Positions 33,251-41,836 of a stretch of 64,000 nucleotides of DNA are shown piece by piece; position 1 is the stretch's first letter; each line of letters opens with the position of its first letter. This stretch comes from an uncultured Prevotella sp. (GTDB lineage Bacteria; Bacteroidota; Bacteroidia; Bacteroidales; Bacteroidaceae): assembly GCA_946405145.1 (NCBI GenBank), contig CAMJGE010000002.1, forward strand, positions 62,001 through 126,000. Reading direction: 5' to 3'. Both the position numbers and the translations under genes were made by a program. The notes beneath the pieces were generated by a model that was not told where the DNA came from, did no database searches, and saw only the letters and a list, made by a program, of their open reading frames with translations.

Positions 33251-34048
33251 ATGAAGGTTGTATTATTAGCAGGTGGTTTTGGATCGCGTATTAGTGAAGA
33301 ATCGGTATTCAAACCAAAACCCATGATTGAAATCGGTGGTATGCCTATTCTTTGGCATATCATGAAGGAATTTGCTTATTATGGTCATAATGAGTTTGTC
33401 ATTTGTGCAGGATACAAACAAGAGTATATCAAGGAGTGGTTTGCTAACTATTTCCTTCATAACAGCGATGTGAGTTTTGATTTCCGGAATGGGAATAATG
33501 AGATGACAGTGCATCACAGTCATCTTGAACCGTGGATGGTTACTGTCGTGGATACGGGCTATAATACGATGACAGGAGGTCGTATTAAGCGCATTCAGAA
33601 ATATGTGGGTAATGAGCCTTTCTTTATGACTTATGGAGATGGCGTTTGTGACGTTGATATCAACAAATTGCTTGATTTTCATAAAAATCATGGAAAACAG
33701 GCGACACTGACTGCAGTGAAAATGAAGCAGGACAAAGGTGTTCTTGATATAGAAGGAGGTGCTGTTAAGTCTTTCCGAGAGAAGAATCTTTCTGACGGTG
33801 CTCCAATTAATGCAGGATATATGGTCCTTCAGCCAGAGGTTTTTGATCTTATAGAAGGTGATGATACTGTTTTTGAACGAAAACCACTAGAAACATTGGC
33901 AAGCAAAGGCGAGTTAATGTCTTATATACACGAGGGCTTCTGGCAGTGCATGGATAATATTAGAGAAAAAACTATGCTTGAAAACTTGTTGCAAGCAGGC
34001 AAGGCTCCATGGAAAAAATGGGATAAGGATGTACCTTTAAATATCTGA
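33251..34048 (+). CDS. rfbF: Glucose-1-phosphate cytidylyltransferase
   Basis: 265 residues. LLAGGFGSRISEESVFKPKP at the N-terminus is the RfbF/DdhA version of the nucleotidyltransferase signature, followed by MTYGDGVCDVDI with the metal Asp and NAGYMVLQPEVFD. It makes CDP-glucose from glucose-1-P and CTP. The partner dehydratase rfbG is normally adjacent; here it is 4 kb away, separated by an acyltransferase gene and nested insertion sequences. Confidence 0.92.
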   Translation: MKVVLLAGGFGSRISEESVFKPKPMIEIGGMPILWHIMKEFAYYGHNEFVICAGYKQEYIKEWFANYFLHNSDVSFDFRNGNNEMTVHHSHLEPWMVTVVDTGYNTMTGGRIKRIQKYVGNEPFFMTYGDGVCDVDINKLLDFHKNHGKQATLTAVKMKQDKGVLDIEGGAVKSFREKNLSDGAPINAGYMVLQPEVFDLIEGDDTVFERKPLETLASKGELMSYIHEGFWQCMDNIREKTMLENLLQAGKAPWKKWDKDVPLNI

Positions 34049-34053
34049 ATATT

Positions 34054-35070
34054 ATGCAATTAAAAGAAGCAAATTGGATCAGGACCTACGCTATCCTTAG
34101 TATAGTTGTATGGCATTGTTTTTCTTGCCCTATAACTAAATGGGGGTTGTTAGAACCTTCTTTTTTTACAATGATAGTTAGCGCTATATCATCTTTTTTG
34201 ATTCCTCAAGCAAACATGCCTCTCTTCACTTGTTTAAGTGGCTATTTGTTTGCTTATTTATATTTATCTGAGAAGAAGTCCTATACGACTTTTAATGGAT
34301 TATTAAAAAATAAGTTTCACCGTCTTGTTGTACCTTTTCTGGTAATTGGCACAATAGCAACGGCAGTAGTGCCAGAACGACCATTAATTAGTGGAATTGT
34401 ATGGGGTGATGGCAGTAGCCTATGGTTTTGTATGATGTTATTTTGGCTGACGATCCTTAGATGGTTGGTTCTGAGAATTAATAGCTATTGGGTATCTGTG
34501 TTAATATTTTCGATGTCTGTTGTTATATATTTGACAAATGTTGGGATTGTACACTGGTTTAAAAACCTGCCAATAGGCGTCTTGTGCTTGGGGCGAGCAT
34601 TTCATTTTTATTTGTTTTTTGTGTTGGGAGACAAGTTGTATAAATATAGAGTTCATCTTTTATCTTTAAGATACAATCAAAAACAGTTGATGATAATTCT
34701 TATCGCTTATATCTTGGTTGGTATTTTGCAATTTTGGGGTATTCATTATGTCTCGTTTTTCTGTATAAAATTAATGCCAATTATGCTAATAATAGTCGTT
34801 TTTTGCATTTTTTCTATTATATCAGAATTGACGATTTCAAGTCAAAAATTGGGGGGGGTGATTTCCGAGTTTTGTCGTCATAGTTTTGGAATATATGTTC
34901 TTCATGAGGCGTTCTCATGGAATTGTTATCACTCACAGCCACTTTTGGTGATTTTCAGAAGATATCCGTTTATATATGCATTTAGTTTTACTGTATTTAC
35001 GTTTATATTGTGCTATGTTGTCACCCACATGTGTCTAAAAACAAAAATAGGTCGATATTTGTTATCATAA
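34054..35070 (+). CDS. Acyltransferase family 3 membrane protein
   Basis: 338 residues with about ten hydrophobic segments. LKEANWIRTYAILSIVVWHC carries the conserved N-terminal R and H pattern of Acyl_transf_3 (OafA/WecH-like) enzymes, and FGIYVLHEAF near the C-terminus is typical. It likely O-acetylates a sugar on the growing glycan at the inner membrane. The gene is markedly more AT-rich than rfbF before it, which suggests separate acquisition. Start 5 bp after rfbF. Confidence 0.82.
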   Translation: MQLKEANWIRTYAILSIVVWHCFSCPITKWGLLEPSFFTMIVSAISSFLIPQANMPLFTCLSGYLFAYLYLSEKKSYTTFNGLLKNKFHRLVVPFLVIGTIATAVVPERPLISGIVWGDGSSLWFCMMLFWLTILRWLVLRINSYWVSVLIFSMSVVIYLTNVGIVHWFKNLPIGVLCLGRAFHFYLFFVLGDKLYKYRVHLLSLRYNQKQLMIILIAYILVGILQFWGIHYVSFFCIKLMPIMLIIVVFCIFSIISELTISSQKLGGVISEFCRHSFGIYVLHEAFSWNCYHSQPLLVIFRRYPFIYAFSFTVFTFILCYVVTHMCLKTKIGRYLLS

Positions 35071-35260
35071 GTTTATATGAGATGTTTCTTTTTTTTTCTG
35101 TTTGCTTTCTTTTTTGCTGTTAAACTGACGTTAATAATATAAGAGGTGGCTTTTATATTTCAAATTATTGCTGTCCGATAAAAATCGGAATTGATTAATA
35201 TTCGTTTGAAACTGCCTTTAAACAGGCAAATTTAGTTTTCACTTCAAAAAGTAACCCCTC

Positions 35261-35563
35261 CTATGTGGGGAAAAGTTCCAATTGTTGAATATTCTGACTT
35301 GCTAACCATCTCGCTCGCTGTTGTTCCAACAGGTTCCAGTCGAGTTTCGGACAGTTGAGCAGCGTAACGAGGTCGATGTACGCGCCCAATGTCGCCCTTG
35401 TAAGCATCACGATATTCGAGAAGGCTAGTTTGCTTTTGGCTTTTGTCTGCATAACTCACAACAGGAGGTAAGCTATCATGGTCACCCATATCTGTATCTC
35501 AATGGCATTGCGGTTGTCGCCAAGGAAGTATTTCAGCGGGAAGTTCTGTTTTAAACGCTTAAA
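35261..35563 (-). pseudogene. 3' fragment of the IS4 transposase gene
   Basis: Reading on the - strand: FKRLKQNFPLKYFLGDNRN, then AIEIQIWVTMIAYLLL, an in-frame TGA at about 35456, then VMQTKAKSKLAFSNIVML and a C-terminal QQLELFPT. The K-Q-N-F-P-L-x-Y-F-G and A-I-x-I-Q-I-W segments are the C-terminal signature of this IS4 group. The missing upstream part lies beyond the IS66 element at 36927-37931. Confidence 0.88.
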
Positions 35564-35571
35564 GAGCGACT
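35564..35571 (+). repeat. Target site duplication of the IS66 element (left copy)
   Basis: GAGCGACT, identical to 36919-36926. Eight bases is the duplication length known for IS66. Confidence 0.93.
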
Positions 35572-35593
35572 GTAAGCGGTCATTTTAGGCCGT

Positions 35594-35625
35594 TTTGCGT
35601 ACCTAATATATAATGATTATCTTTG
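35594..35625 (+). promoter_or_regulatory. Internal promoter of the IS66 element
   Basis: TTTG (35594-35597), a 20-bp spacer and TATCTTTG (35618-35625), 27 bp before the ATG at 35653. Confidence 0.7.
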
Positions 35626-35652
35626 CGGCGTATATCCAAAACGCAACAAAGA

Positions 35653-36843
35653 ATGATCAACAAGAAGAAAGAAGGAGGCTTCTACGCCTCAAAAGTAAGA
35701 CTGTTTCTCAATGAGTACGATGGGATACCGCTGGAGGAGTTCTGCAAGGCAGAGAAGGTTAGTTATAGCAAGATGCTTAACTGCCTTGGCCGCACAAACC
35801 ACCAGTATCATCCAGTCAATAAGCCCAAAATTGCAAAACTGGTAAAGGAAGTTACAGCTGACAATACTCTGCTTCCAACTTTGGAACTGAAAGAGTTGGT
35901 GGTTGACATGCCAGGTGCTCCGAAAAAGAGTGATGAGGATTATTCTAGGGTGGCTCAGATAAGCAATCCCAAGCCAACCAAGGTCAGTCACCTCATTGAG
36001 AATATAAGTATAAGTATAAACAGCCGCATAGGCGTAAACATCGGCAAATGTGATGTCACCACGCTCTCTGCATTAATCAGGGGCTGGATGTACTGCCACC
36101 ATGCAGGCCCGTTGAAACTAACGCAGTTTGTTTTCTTTGGTCGTGGTCGTAGGACTCAGGAGGCAATCAGGGAGTATTTCAAGGATGTCATGGACAGACT
36201 TTACCTGCATAGTGATGGTGCCAAGATGTATAAGTGCTATAATATAGCAGGCCTTATTATAATGATTTCCTGTCTGGTGCATATGCGCAGACCATTCTTT
36301 AAACTGAAGGATGTCTCTAAAGATGCAATGGAGATAGTGAAGCTGGCTGATAAGATCTTCCATCTTGACAAGACGATAAAGGAGGCTTTTAAAGGTGATG
36401 CGGATCGAATCACGCAGGAGCGAGTCCTGCAGATAGGCCCAGTGCTACACACAATTAAGAATGTCCTTGATATGCTTGAAAGTGCGCTCGATCAGAAGAA
36501 AGAGCCGGAACTTTTCAAGGCCGTGAAGTATGCCCTGGATGTATATCCCTGTCTGCTGAATGCCCTTCAGGATGGTACACTCGACTTCTCGAACAACCGT
36601 TGCGAGAGGCAGATCCGTAGGCTGGCTAAATATAGGAATAATAGTTTCTTTACAGGCAGTCCTGAAGCATCAAAGAGATTAGCAAGGCTATTGTCACACT
36701 TTGCTAACTGTAAGGACCATCATCTTGATTCCTTTACATATCTTTGTGATGTGTTCCGTCGCATCAATAAGACAGCCAAGGATGAACTGGTCAATCTCTT
36801 GGAGCACAAATGGCAGCCAATGCCAGCCATGGCACTAGCATAA
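35653..36843 (+). CDS. IS66 OrfA-transposase fusion protein, probably defective
   Basis: The ATG at 35653 is chosen over an in-frame TTG at 35623 that overlaps the promoter. 396 residues. About 1-135 resemble the IS66 accessory OrfA: a helix-turn-helix (IPLEEFCKAEKVSYSKMLN) and its C-terminal VNIGKCDVTTLSALIRG. From about 140 on it reads as the C-terminal half of the transposase: LYLHSDGAKMY (second catalytic Asp), LVHMRRPFF, SNNRCERQIRRL (catalytic Glu) and the final domain with THLD-type LDSFTYLCDV. OrfB and the N-terminal half of the transposase with the first catalytic Asp are missing, so activity on its own is doubtful. Confidence 0.85.
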   Translation: MINKKKEGGFYASKVRLFLNEYDGIPLEEFCKAEKVSYSKMLNCLGRTNHQYHPVNKPKIAKLVKEVTADNTLLPTLELKELVVDMPGAPKKSDEDYSRVAQISNPKPTKVSHLIENISISINSRIGVNIGKCDVTTLSALIRGWMYCHHAGPLKLTQFVFFGRGRRTQEAIREYFKDVMDRLYLHSDGAKMYKCYNIAGLIIMISCLVHMRRPFFKLKDVSKDAMEIVKLADKIFHLDKTIKEAFKGDADRITQERVLQIGPVLHTIKNVLDMLESALDQKKEPELFKAVKYALDVYPCLLNALQDGTLDFSNNRCERQIRRLAKYRNNSFFTGSPEASKRLARLLSHFANCKDHHLDSFTYLCDVFRRINKTAKDELVNLLEHKWQPMPAMALA

Positions 36844-36918
36844 ATTAATCGAGAATTTATAATAAACTCTAAAGATGAAACCTGTTGGGACTCCAACGGG
36901 TCTAAAATGACTGCTTAC

Positions 36919-36926
36919 GAGCGACT
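36919..36926 (+). repeat. Target site duplication of the IS66 element (right copy)
   Basis: GAGCGACT, identical to 35564-35571. Confidence 0.93.
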
Positions 36927-37931
36927 CGATGCTCCAACGCCTGCGGTACGTCTCGCATAATTGTTCTGCCGACATTTCCTCAGGATCAAGCACGTTGGTA
37001 ACGAACTGGATGGTATCTTTACCGTCATCTGTACGCCTGACGATCCTGCGACAGCGGTATGTTCCTTGCACACGCTCCTTCACAGTGATCACACCAGAAT
37101 TGGGCCTTCTGCCACGGTGATGCTTGAGTTCCTCGTCAGTCATGGGACGCTCGACATACTTGTCATACGTAAACTCTATAATCTGGTCTGCGATGATGTC
37201 TTTCTCAGGACACTTTCGCTGCTCGATGATTTTGAATTTGGCATTATCCTTCAGGCGACAGACAAACTTGTAGCCGGCTTCATCAAGCCGTTTCCATAGC
37301 TGATAGTCGGTATAGCCCATGTCGAAGGTTATGAATGAGCCATAGGGAAGAGCGAACAGACGCTCCATAACCTCATGGTCATGCACTATGCCTTCTGTAT
37401 AGTCGACGAAAACAGGAAGGTCGATGCTCTCCTCAATAATGGTATGAGCCTTGATTCCGCCTTTTTTCTTCCCATTATTCGGATTGCGTCCAACTCCCCT
37501 AAGTATCTGAGAGAAAAGGCTTATCGTGGTTGAGTCCATCACGTAAAGCTTCGTAGAAACCTCTCTTTTCGTCAGGCTGTCCGATAAAACAGGTGCATAA
37601 CGTTTGTAGAGCATGCGATAGATGGAGCCAAAGAAACTGGACTTGCGCCGTTTATTGGCATCGGACAGCGTACTGCGACATATCATGTGGTCGATGCCCA
37701 AATGATTCATACGGGTAGCATTGGCTGCAAAACCAAGACAGGTCTCACGCAGGGAGCGCAGATTGCTTAGCACGGCATAGAGCATCACAACCAGGTGTGA
37801 GTAACCATCGAGATGCTTCGTGTAGTAGTTTGTACCCGATTTTGACGCTAAAGTGTTAATTTTTGACCTGTCCATCAAATTTATTAGTTGACTTAGTACC
37901 GGCTGTCGGAGAAATTTGTACCTTTGCCCAT
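36919..37931 (-). pseudogene. 5' part of the IS4 transposase gene, frameshifted and truncated
   Basis: The natural start is the ATG read from 37931 (MGKGTNF). The frame is then lost near 37910; adding one T to a T-tract there would restore FLRQPVLSQLINLMDRSK. The continuing frame gives DDE transposase features: VMDSTTISLFS (first Asp), KKKGGIKAHTIIEE, ITFDMGYTDYQLW (second Asp) and YRRRWSIES, where the catalytic Glu lies. At that point the IS66 insertion interrupts it; the rest is at 35261-35563. Confidence 0.85.
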
Positions 37932-38076
37932 AGATTTGAAATTTGAGTTGTAGCAAACGCAAAATTACAAATCTTTGGGGACTTTGCCGAAAGGTTTGTC
38001 CCCTTTTCTGTCGGCTCAGCTCAATTTTTTATCGGACACCAATAATTTCAAATGGGAATATAATTGCAAAGAAAAA

Positions 38077-39141
38077 ATGGTAAGTTGTTTAAAAAATAGG
38101 AAGATACTTGTAACTGGTCATACTGGCTTTAAAGGCTCTTGGCTCAGCATCTGGCTCCATGAGTTAGGTGCAGAGGTGGTAGGCGTTGGCCTGGAACCAT
38201 ACTCTGAGAAAGATAACTTTGTTCTCTCTGGCATAGGTAAGAAGATCAAGGCAGACATCCGTGCAGATATTCGTGACGGAGAGAAGATGAAAGAAATCTT
38301 CGCTCAGTACCAGCCTGAGATTGTTTTCCACCTTGCTGCACAACCGTTGGTTCGTCTGAGCTATGAGATACCCGTTGAGACCTACCAGACCAACGTGATG
38401 GGAACCATCAACATTATGGAAGCTATCCGTGCAACGGAGAGTGTGAAGGTGGGTGTGATGATTACCACCGACAAATGCTACGATAATAAGGAGCAGATGC
38501 AAGGCTATAAGGAAGATGATCCTTTTGGCGGTTACGACCCCTATAGCTCCAGCAAAGGCGCATGTGAGATTGCTATCCAGAGTTGGCGCAGGAGTTTCTT
38601 CAATCCAGAGGATTACGGTAAGAAACATCATGTAAGCCTTGCCAGTGTTCGTGCTGGTAATGTAATTGGTGGTGGCGACTGGGCTAAAGACCGTATCATC
38701 CCCGATTGCATTCGTGCTTTGGAGGCTGGTAAACCCATTGATATTCGCAGTCCGAAGGCAGTACGTCCTTGGGAACATGTTCTTGAACCTCTGCGTGGTT
38801 ATATGCTGCTTGCCCAAAAGATGTGGGAGAATCCAACTGGGTATTGCGAAGGTTGGAACTTTGGACCAGAGCAGGAGAGTGTCTTGACCGTTTGGGAAGT
38901 GGCAACAAAGTTGGTGCAAAGTTTTGGTAGGGGAGAATTGAAAGATGTATCAGACCCTAATGCTTTGCATGAAGCCAATCTGCTGATGCTTGACATCACT
39001 AAGGCAAAAACTCGTTTGGGGTGGAGTCCTCGTTTGGATGCTTTGCAGACCATTGATTTGGTTGCAGACTGGTATAAGCGTTATCAAAATGAGAATGTAT
39101 ATAAAATTTGTGTAGAAGAGATAGAGCGTTTCCTTCAATGA
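38077..39141 (+). CDS. rfbG: CDP-glucose 4,6-dehydratase
   Basis: The ATG at 38077 (MVSCLKNRKILVTGHTGFKG) fits RfbG; longer versions of the frame run into the IS4 terminal repeat. 354 residues, extended SDR: TGHTGFKGSW, HLAAQPLVRLSY, the Thr/Tyr/Lys set in TTDKCYDN and YSSSKGACE, and RAGNVIGGGDW. It converts CDP-glucose to CDP-4-keto-6-deoxyglucose, the entry to CDP-deoxy and branched sugars. It now begins 23 bp after the insertion sequence. Its original promoter or read-through from rfbF may be altered. Confidence 0.92.
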   Translation: MVSCLKNRKILVTGHTGFKGSWLSIWLHELGAEVVGVGLEPYSEKDNFVLSGIGKKIKADIRADIRDGEKMKEIFAQYQPEIVFHLAAQPLVRLSYEIPVETYQTNVMGTINIMEAIRATESVKVGVMITTDKCYDNKEQMQGYKEDDPFGGYDPYSSSKGACEIAIQSWRRSFFNPEDYGKKHHVSLASVRAGNVIGGGDWAKDRIIPDCIRALEAGKPIDIRSPKAVRPWEHVLEPLRGYMLLAQKMWENPTGYCEGWNFGPEQESVLTVWEVATKLVQSFGRGELKDVSDPNALHEANLLMLDITKAKTRLGWSPRLDALQTIDLVADWYKRYQNENVYKICVEEIERFLQ

Positions 39142-40175
39142 GCAATAAAGTAAAACTGCTTGATGCCACTCTGCGAGATGGTGGTCAAGGGTTGGACGAT
39201 CTGTTCAACAATGGCTTCTCTGACAAATTCTATTCAGAGGAGACAAAACATAAGATTATCGATTCCCTAGGTGAATCTGGCGTAGAGTTAATAGAACTTG
39301 GCGCCATGGGACCTTCTGTAGATGACAAAAGCAAGTTTGCCATCTATCAGAATGTGGAAGAGCTTTCACAGTATCTCCCTAAGAATAGAGATCCCAAGAA
39401 GATGTATCTTGGGCTTTATATTGGCCCAGATACCGATGTTGATAAGATACCGGATTGGAATCCCTCACTTGTGAAAGGAATCCGTGTTATCCTTCGTTAC
39501 TCTGAGTTGAAGAAATCACTCGATTATTGTGCTGCTTTGGCTAAGAAGGGTTATATCATGTTTGTACAGCCTATGCTGACTATGCGCTATTCCGATAAGG
39601 AATTGGATTTGGTATTGGGTATGACTAACGATATGGGTGCATACGCTTGCTATTTTGTAGATAGCTATGGCTATATGGAACCCAAGGATATTAACCGCTT
39701 GTTCCATTATTTTGATGCAAAGTTGAACAAAGATGTCAAAATTGGTTTCCATGCTCATAACAATATGAATCTGGCATATTCAAATGTTATCTCATTCTTG
39801 AATATTGAGACAGACCGTGAACTCTTGATTGATGCTTGTGCTACAGGTATGGGACAAGGGGCTGGTAATCTCCAAACTGAGTTGATTGTACCTTATCTCA
39901 ATGAGCATTTTGGGAAGAGCTACAATCACGATTCAATCCTGGAGGTTTGCGAGATTCTTGACAACGAAATGATACCGGCAAATTTGTGGGGTTATTCTGT
40001 TACCCGTTTGCTTCCAGCTGTTTATAAGACGGCATATAAGTATGCTTTGGTGATGCGCAATAAGTATCATATTCCTTTTAAGCAGATGAACCATATTCTG
40101 AGAGATATGCCTGATGATATGCGCAACCGCTATACAAAAGATAATTTGGAGCATTTACTCGCTACTATAAAGTAA
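39138..40175 (+). CDS. DRE-TIM metallolyase / aldolase-like enzyme in the CDP-sugar branch
   Basis: The ATG at 39138 overlaps the rfbG stop (ATGA). 345 residues with the HMGL-like TIM barrel signatures: KLLDATLRDGGQGL (substrate-binding Arg, metal Asp), YFVDSYGYMEP, GFHAHNNMNLA (metal HxH) and DACATGMGQGAGNLQTE. Relatives cleave or form C-C bonds on 2-oxo acids (4-hydroxy-2-oxovalerate aldolase, HMG-CoA lyase). Coupling to rfbG and the following ThDP enzyme suggests that it supplies or joins a short 2-oxo acid to the sugar. The reaction is unknown. Confidence 0.8.
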   Translation: MSNKVKLLDATLRDGGQGLDDLFNNGFSDKFYSEETKHKIIDSLGESGVELIELGAMGPSVDDKSKFAIYQNVEELSQYLPKNRDPKKMYLGLYIGPDTDVDKIPDWNPSLVKGIRVILRYSELKKSLDYCAALAKKGYIMFVQPMLTMRYSDKELDLVLGMTNDMGAYACYFVDSYGYMEPKDINRLFHYFDAKLNKDVKIGFHAHNNMNLAYSNVISFLNIETDRELLIDACATGMGQGAGNLQTELIVPYLNEHFGKSYNHDSILEVCEILDNEMIPANLWGYSVTRLLPAVYKTAYKYALVMRNKYHIPFKQMNHILRDMPDDMRNRYTKDNLEHLLATIK

Positions 40176-40178
40176 ATT

Positions 40179-41831
40179 ATGACTGGTGCACAATACATAG
40201 TTGACAGTCTCATTAAACGTGAGGTAACGTATGCCTTTGGAATCCCGGGTGGAGTAATTCTTCCTCTTTTGTACGAGATGGAGAGTCGGAAGCCATTGTT
40301 TACACCTCACTTATCCTACCATGAACAGTGTGCGGGCTTTGCCGCCTGTGGTTATGCTCAAGCAAGTGGTAAGATAGGAGTAGCCTATGCGACCCGTGGC
40401 CCTGGATTCACTAATCTGATTACAGCTATTGCGGATGCCTATTATGATTCTTTGCCTACTTTGTTTATAACAGCTCATTCTGCTCCTTGTCCTCCTGAAG
40501 GTATGAGGGTAATGGCGGACCAGGAAATGGATACGTGCAGTATGGTACGAAACATTACCAAAATGGCTGTACGTGTGGATGATGATGCAACCTTTGCAGA
40601 AACAATAGACAAGGCATTGTCAGTAGCCGCTGAAGGAAGGAAAGGTCCGGTATTCCTTGATATCGCCTCTGCTCTATTTAAGAAAGAAATAACTTGTATT
40701 GGAATAGAAAAAACTATTGCACTAGCTAAAGAAGACTATTCCAAAAAGATTAATGAGATTGCAACGGCTATAAGAAACGCCAAGCGTCCAATCATATTAG
40801 CTGGAGATGGTGTAAATCAGTCAAATGCTCGAGAGGTTTTCCTTCAGTTTATTGAGAAGGTAAATATCCCTGTCGTGTCCAGCCGGTTCAGTCACGATTT
40901 GATGGAAGGGAAAGCAAACTATTATGGCTATGTGGGTGGTCATGGAATGCGTTCAGCTAATTTCATTCTATCAAAGACAGACCTGATACTCTCTTTGGGT
41001 AATAGGCTCCACTTTCCGCCCAAGTCAGAAAGTTATGGTAGTGTGATGGATCATGCCAAACTTCTGAGAGTAGAGGTAGATGAAAATGAGTTCAAACGTG
41101 ACATCCAAAATTCTGTCAACTACAATTGTAATTTGAGCGAACTACTATCACAGACATTAGATATCAACTGTGATTTCGGAAATCATGAGGAATGGATAAA
41201 GGTATGTGATATACTGATGACGGAACTTAAAAGAGAAGACATCAATCCTGCAATTGAATCTATTGTGTCAGTTTTGAAACAGATAGACAAGAATACGATT
41301 GTGGTTACTGATGTGGGAAATAATGAGTTCTGGGTTTCCAGAGCTGCTGTAGAGTCGGGATGTGAAAATAGAGTATTGTATTCCAAGTCTTTTGGAGCAT
41401 TAGGATGTGGACTGGGTAAAGCAATCGGTGTCTATTATGCAACACGCAAACCAGTTGTTTGTTTTGTAGGTGATCAGGGCCTTCAGTTAAATATACAAGA
41501 GCTTCATTTTATTGCTCAACATAAGTTACCCATCTCTGTAGTCCTTTTGAATAACCATTCTTCAGGAATGATTAGGGATAGAGAGTTGGCTGTTTATGAT
41601 AAGTGTTTGCATACCACTGATGACTCAGGGTATCGAGCACCGGACTTCAAGGCCTTGTCAGTGGCTTATGGCTTTAATTATGGTACTATTTCAATCAGCG
41701 AGCCTTCGTTAGTGGAGATTACTCTGGATGAAAGTATTGGACTAACGCCAAATCTCCCGAGAGGTAAAAAATGCCAGGAAATGCAGCCGGCACTGAACAA
41801 TGAAAAGTTTGAATATTTGAATAAATTATAG
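40179..41831 (+). CDS. Thiamine-diphosphate enzyme of the acetolactate synthase type
   Basis: 550 residues. PYR domain with the catalytic Glu49 in SYHEQCAGFAACGYA, a central domain, and the PP domain ThDP motif GDQGLQLN ... LLNNHS, in which the usual GDG reads GDQG. The full-length match to acetolactate-synthase-like proteins is clear, but the locus has no ilvN-type small subunit and none of the other ilv genes. The closest precedent is YerE of Yersinia, which adds a two-carbon unit from pyruvate to a CDP-4-keto-deoxysugar to form yersiniose. Start 3 bp after the previous stop. Confidence 0.82.
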   Translation: MTGAQYIVDSLIKREVTYAFGIPGGVILPLLYEMESRKPLFTPHLSYHEQCAGFAACGYAQASGKIGVAYATRGPGFTNLITAIADAYYDSLPTLFITAHSAPCPPEGMRVMADQEMDTCSMVRNITKMAVRVDDDATFAETIDKALSVAAEGRKGPVFLDIASALFKKEITCIGIEKTIALAKEDYSKKINEIATAIRNAKRPIILAGDGVNQSNAREVFLQFIEKVNIPVVSSRFSHDLMEGKANYYGYVGGHGMRSANFILSKTDLILSLGNRLHFPPKSESYGSVMDHAKLLRVEVDENEFKRDIQNSVNYNCNLSELLSQTLDINCDFGNHEEWIKVCDILMTELKREDINPAIESIVSVLKQIDKNTIVVTDVGNNEFWVSRAAVESGCENRVLYSKSFGALGCGLGKAIGVYYATRKPVVCFVGDQGLQLNIQELHFIAQHKLPISVVLLNNHSSGMIRDRELAVYDKCLHTTDDSGYRAPDFKALSVAYGFNYGTISISEPSLVEITLDESIGLTPNLPRGKKCQEMQPALNNEKFEYLNKL

Positions 41832-41836
41832 CAGAT

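Larger units (their letters stand above)
35572..36918 (+). mobile_element. Compact IS66-family element nested in the IS4 transposase
   Basis: 1347 bp. Terminal inverted repeats begin GTAAGC as in IS66: the left end is GTAAGCGGTCATTTTAGG, and the right end read inward is GTAAGCAGTCATTTTAGA, 18 of 20 matching over the first 20 bases. It is flanked by a perfect 8-bp duplication. Typical IS66 elements are about 2.5 kb with three ORFs; this one has a single ORF. Confidence 0.93.
35157..38053 (-). mobile_element. IS4-family insertion sequence, inactivated and split by an IS66 element
   Basis: Terminal inverted repeats of about 28 bp with two mismatches lie at 35157-35184 and 38026-38053, both containing TGTCCGATAAAAA with AAATTATTG outside it. 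After removing the nested element and one target copy the length is about 1.54 kb, normal for IS4. I found no direct target duplication at its outer ends. The transposase is on the - strand and is broken in three ways (frameshift, insertion, stop). Confidence 0.85.

Noticed and set aside
35244..35489. 81-codon - strand frame as an independent gene
   Set aside because: It is an alternative frame over the 3' fragment of the IS4 transposase, whose true frame is recognisable.
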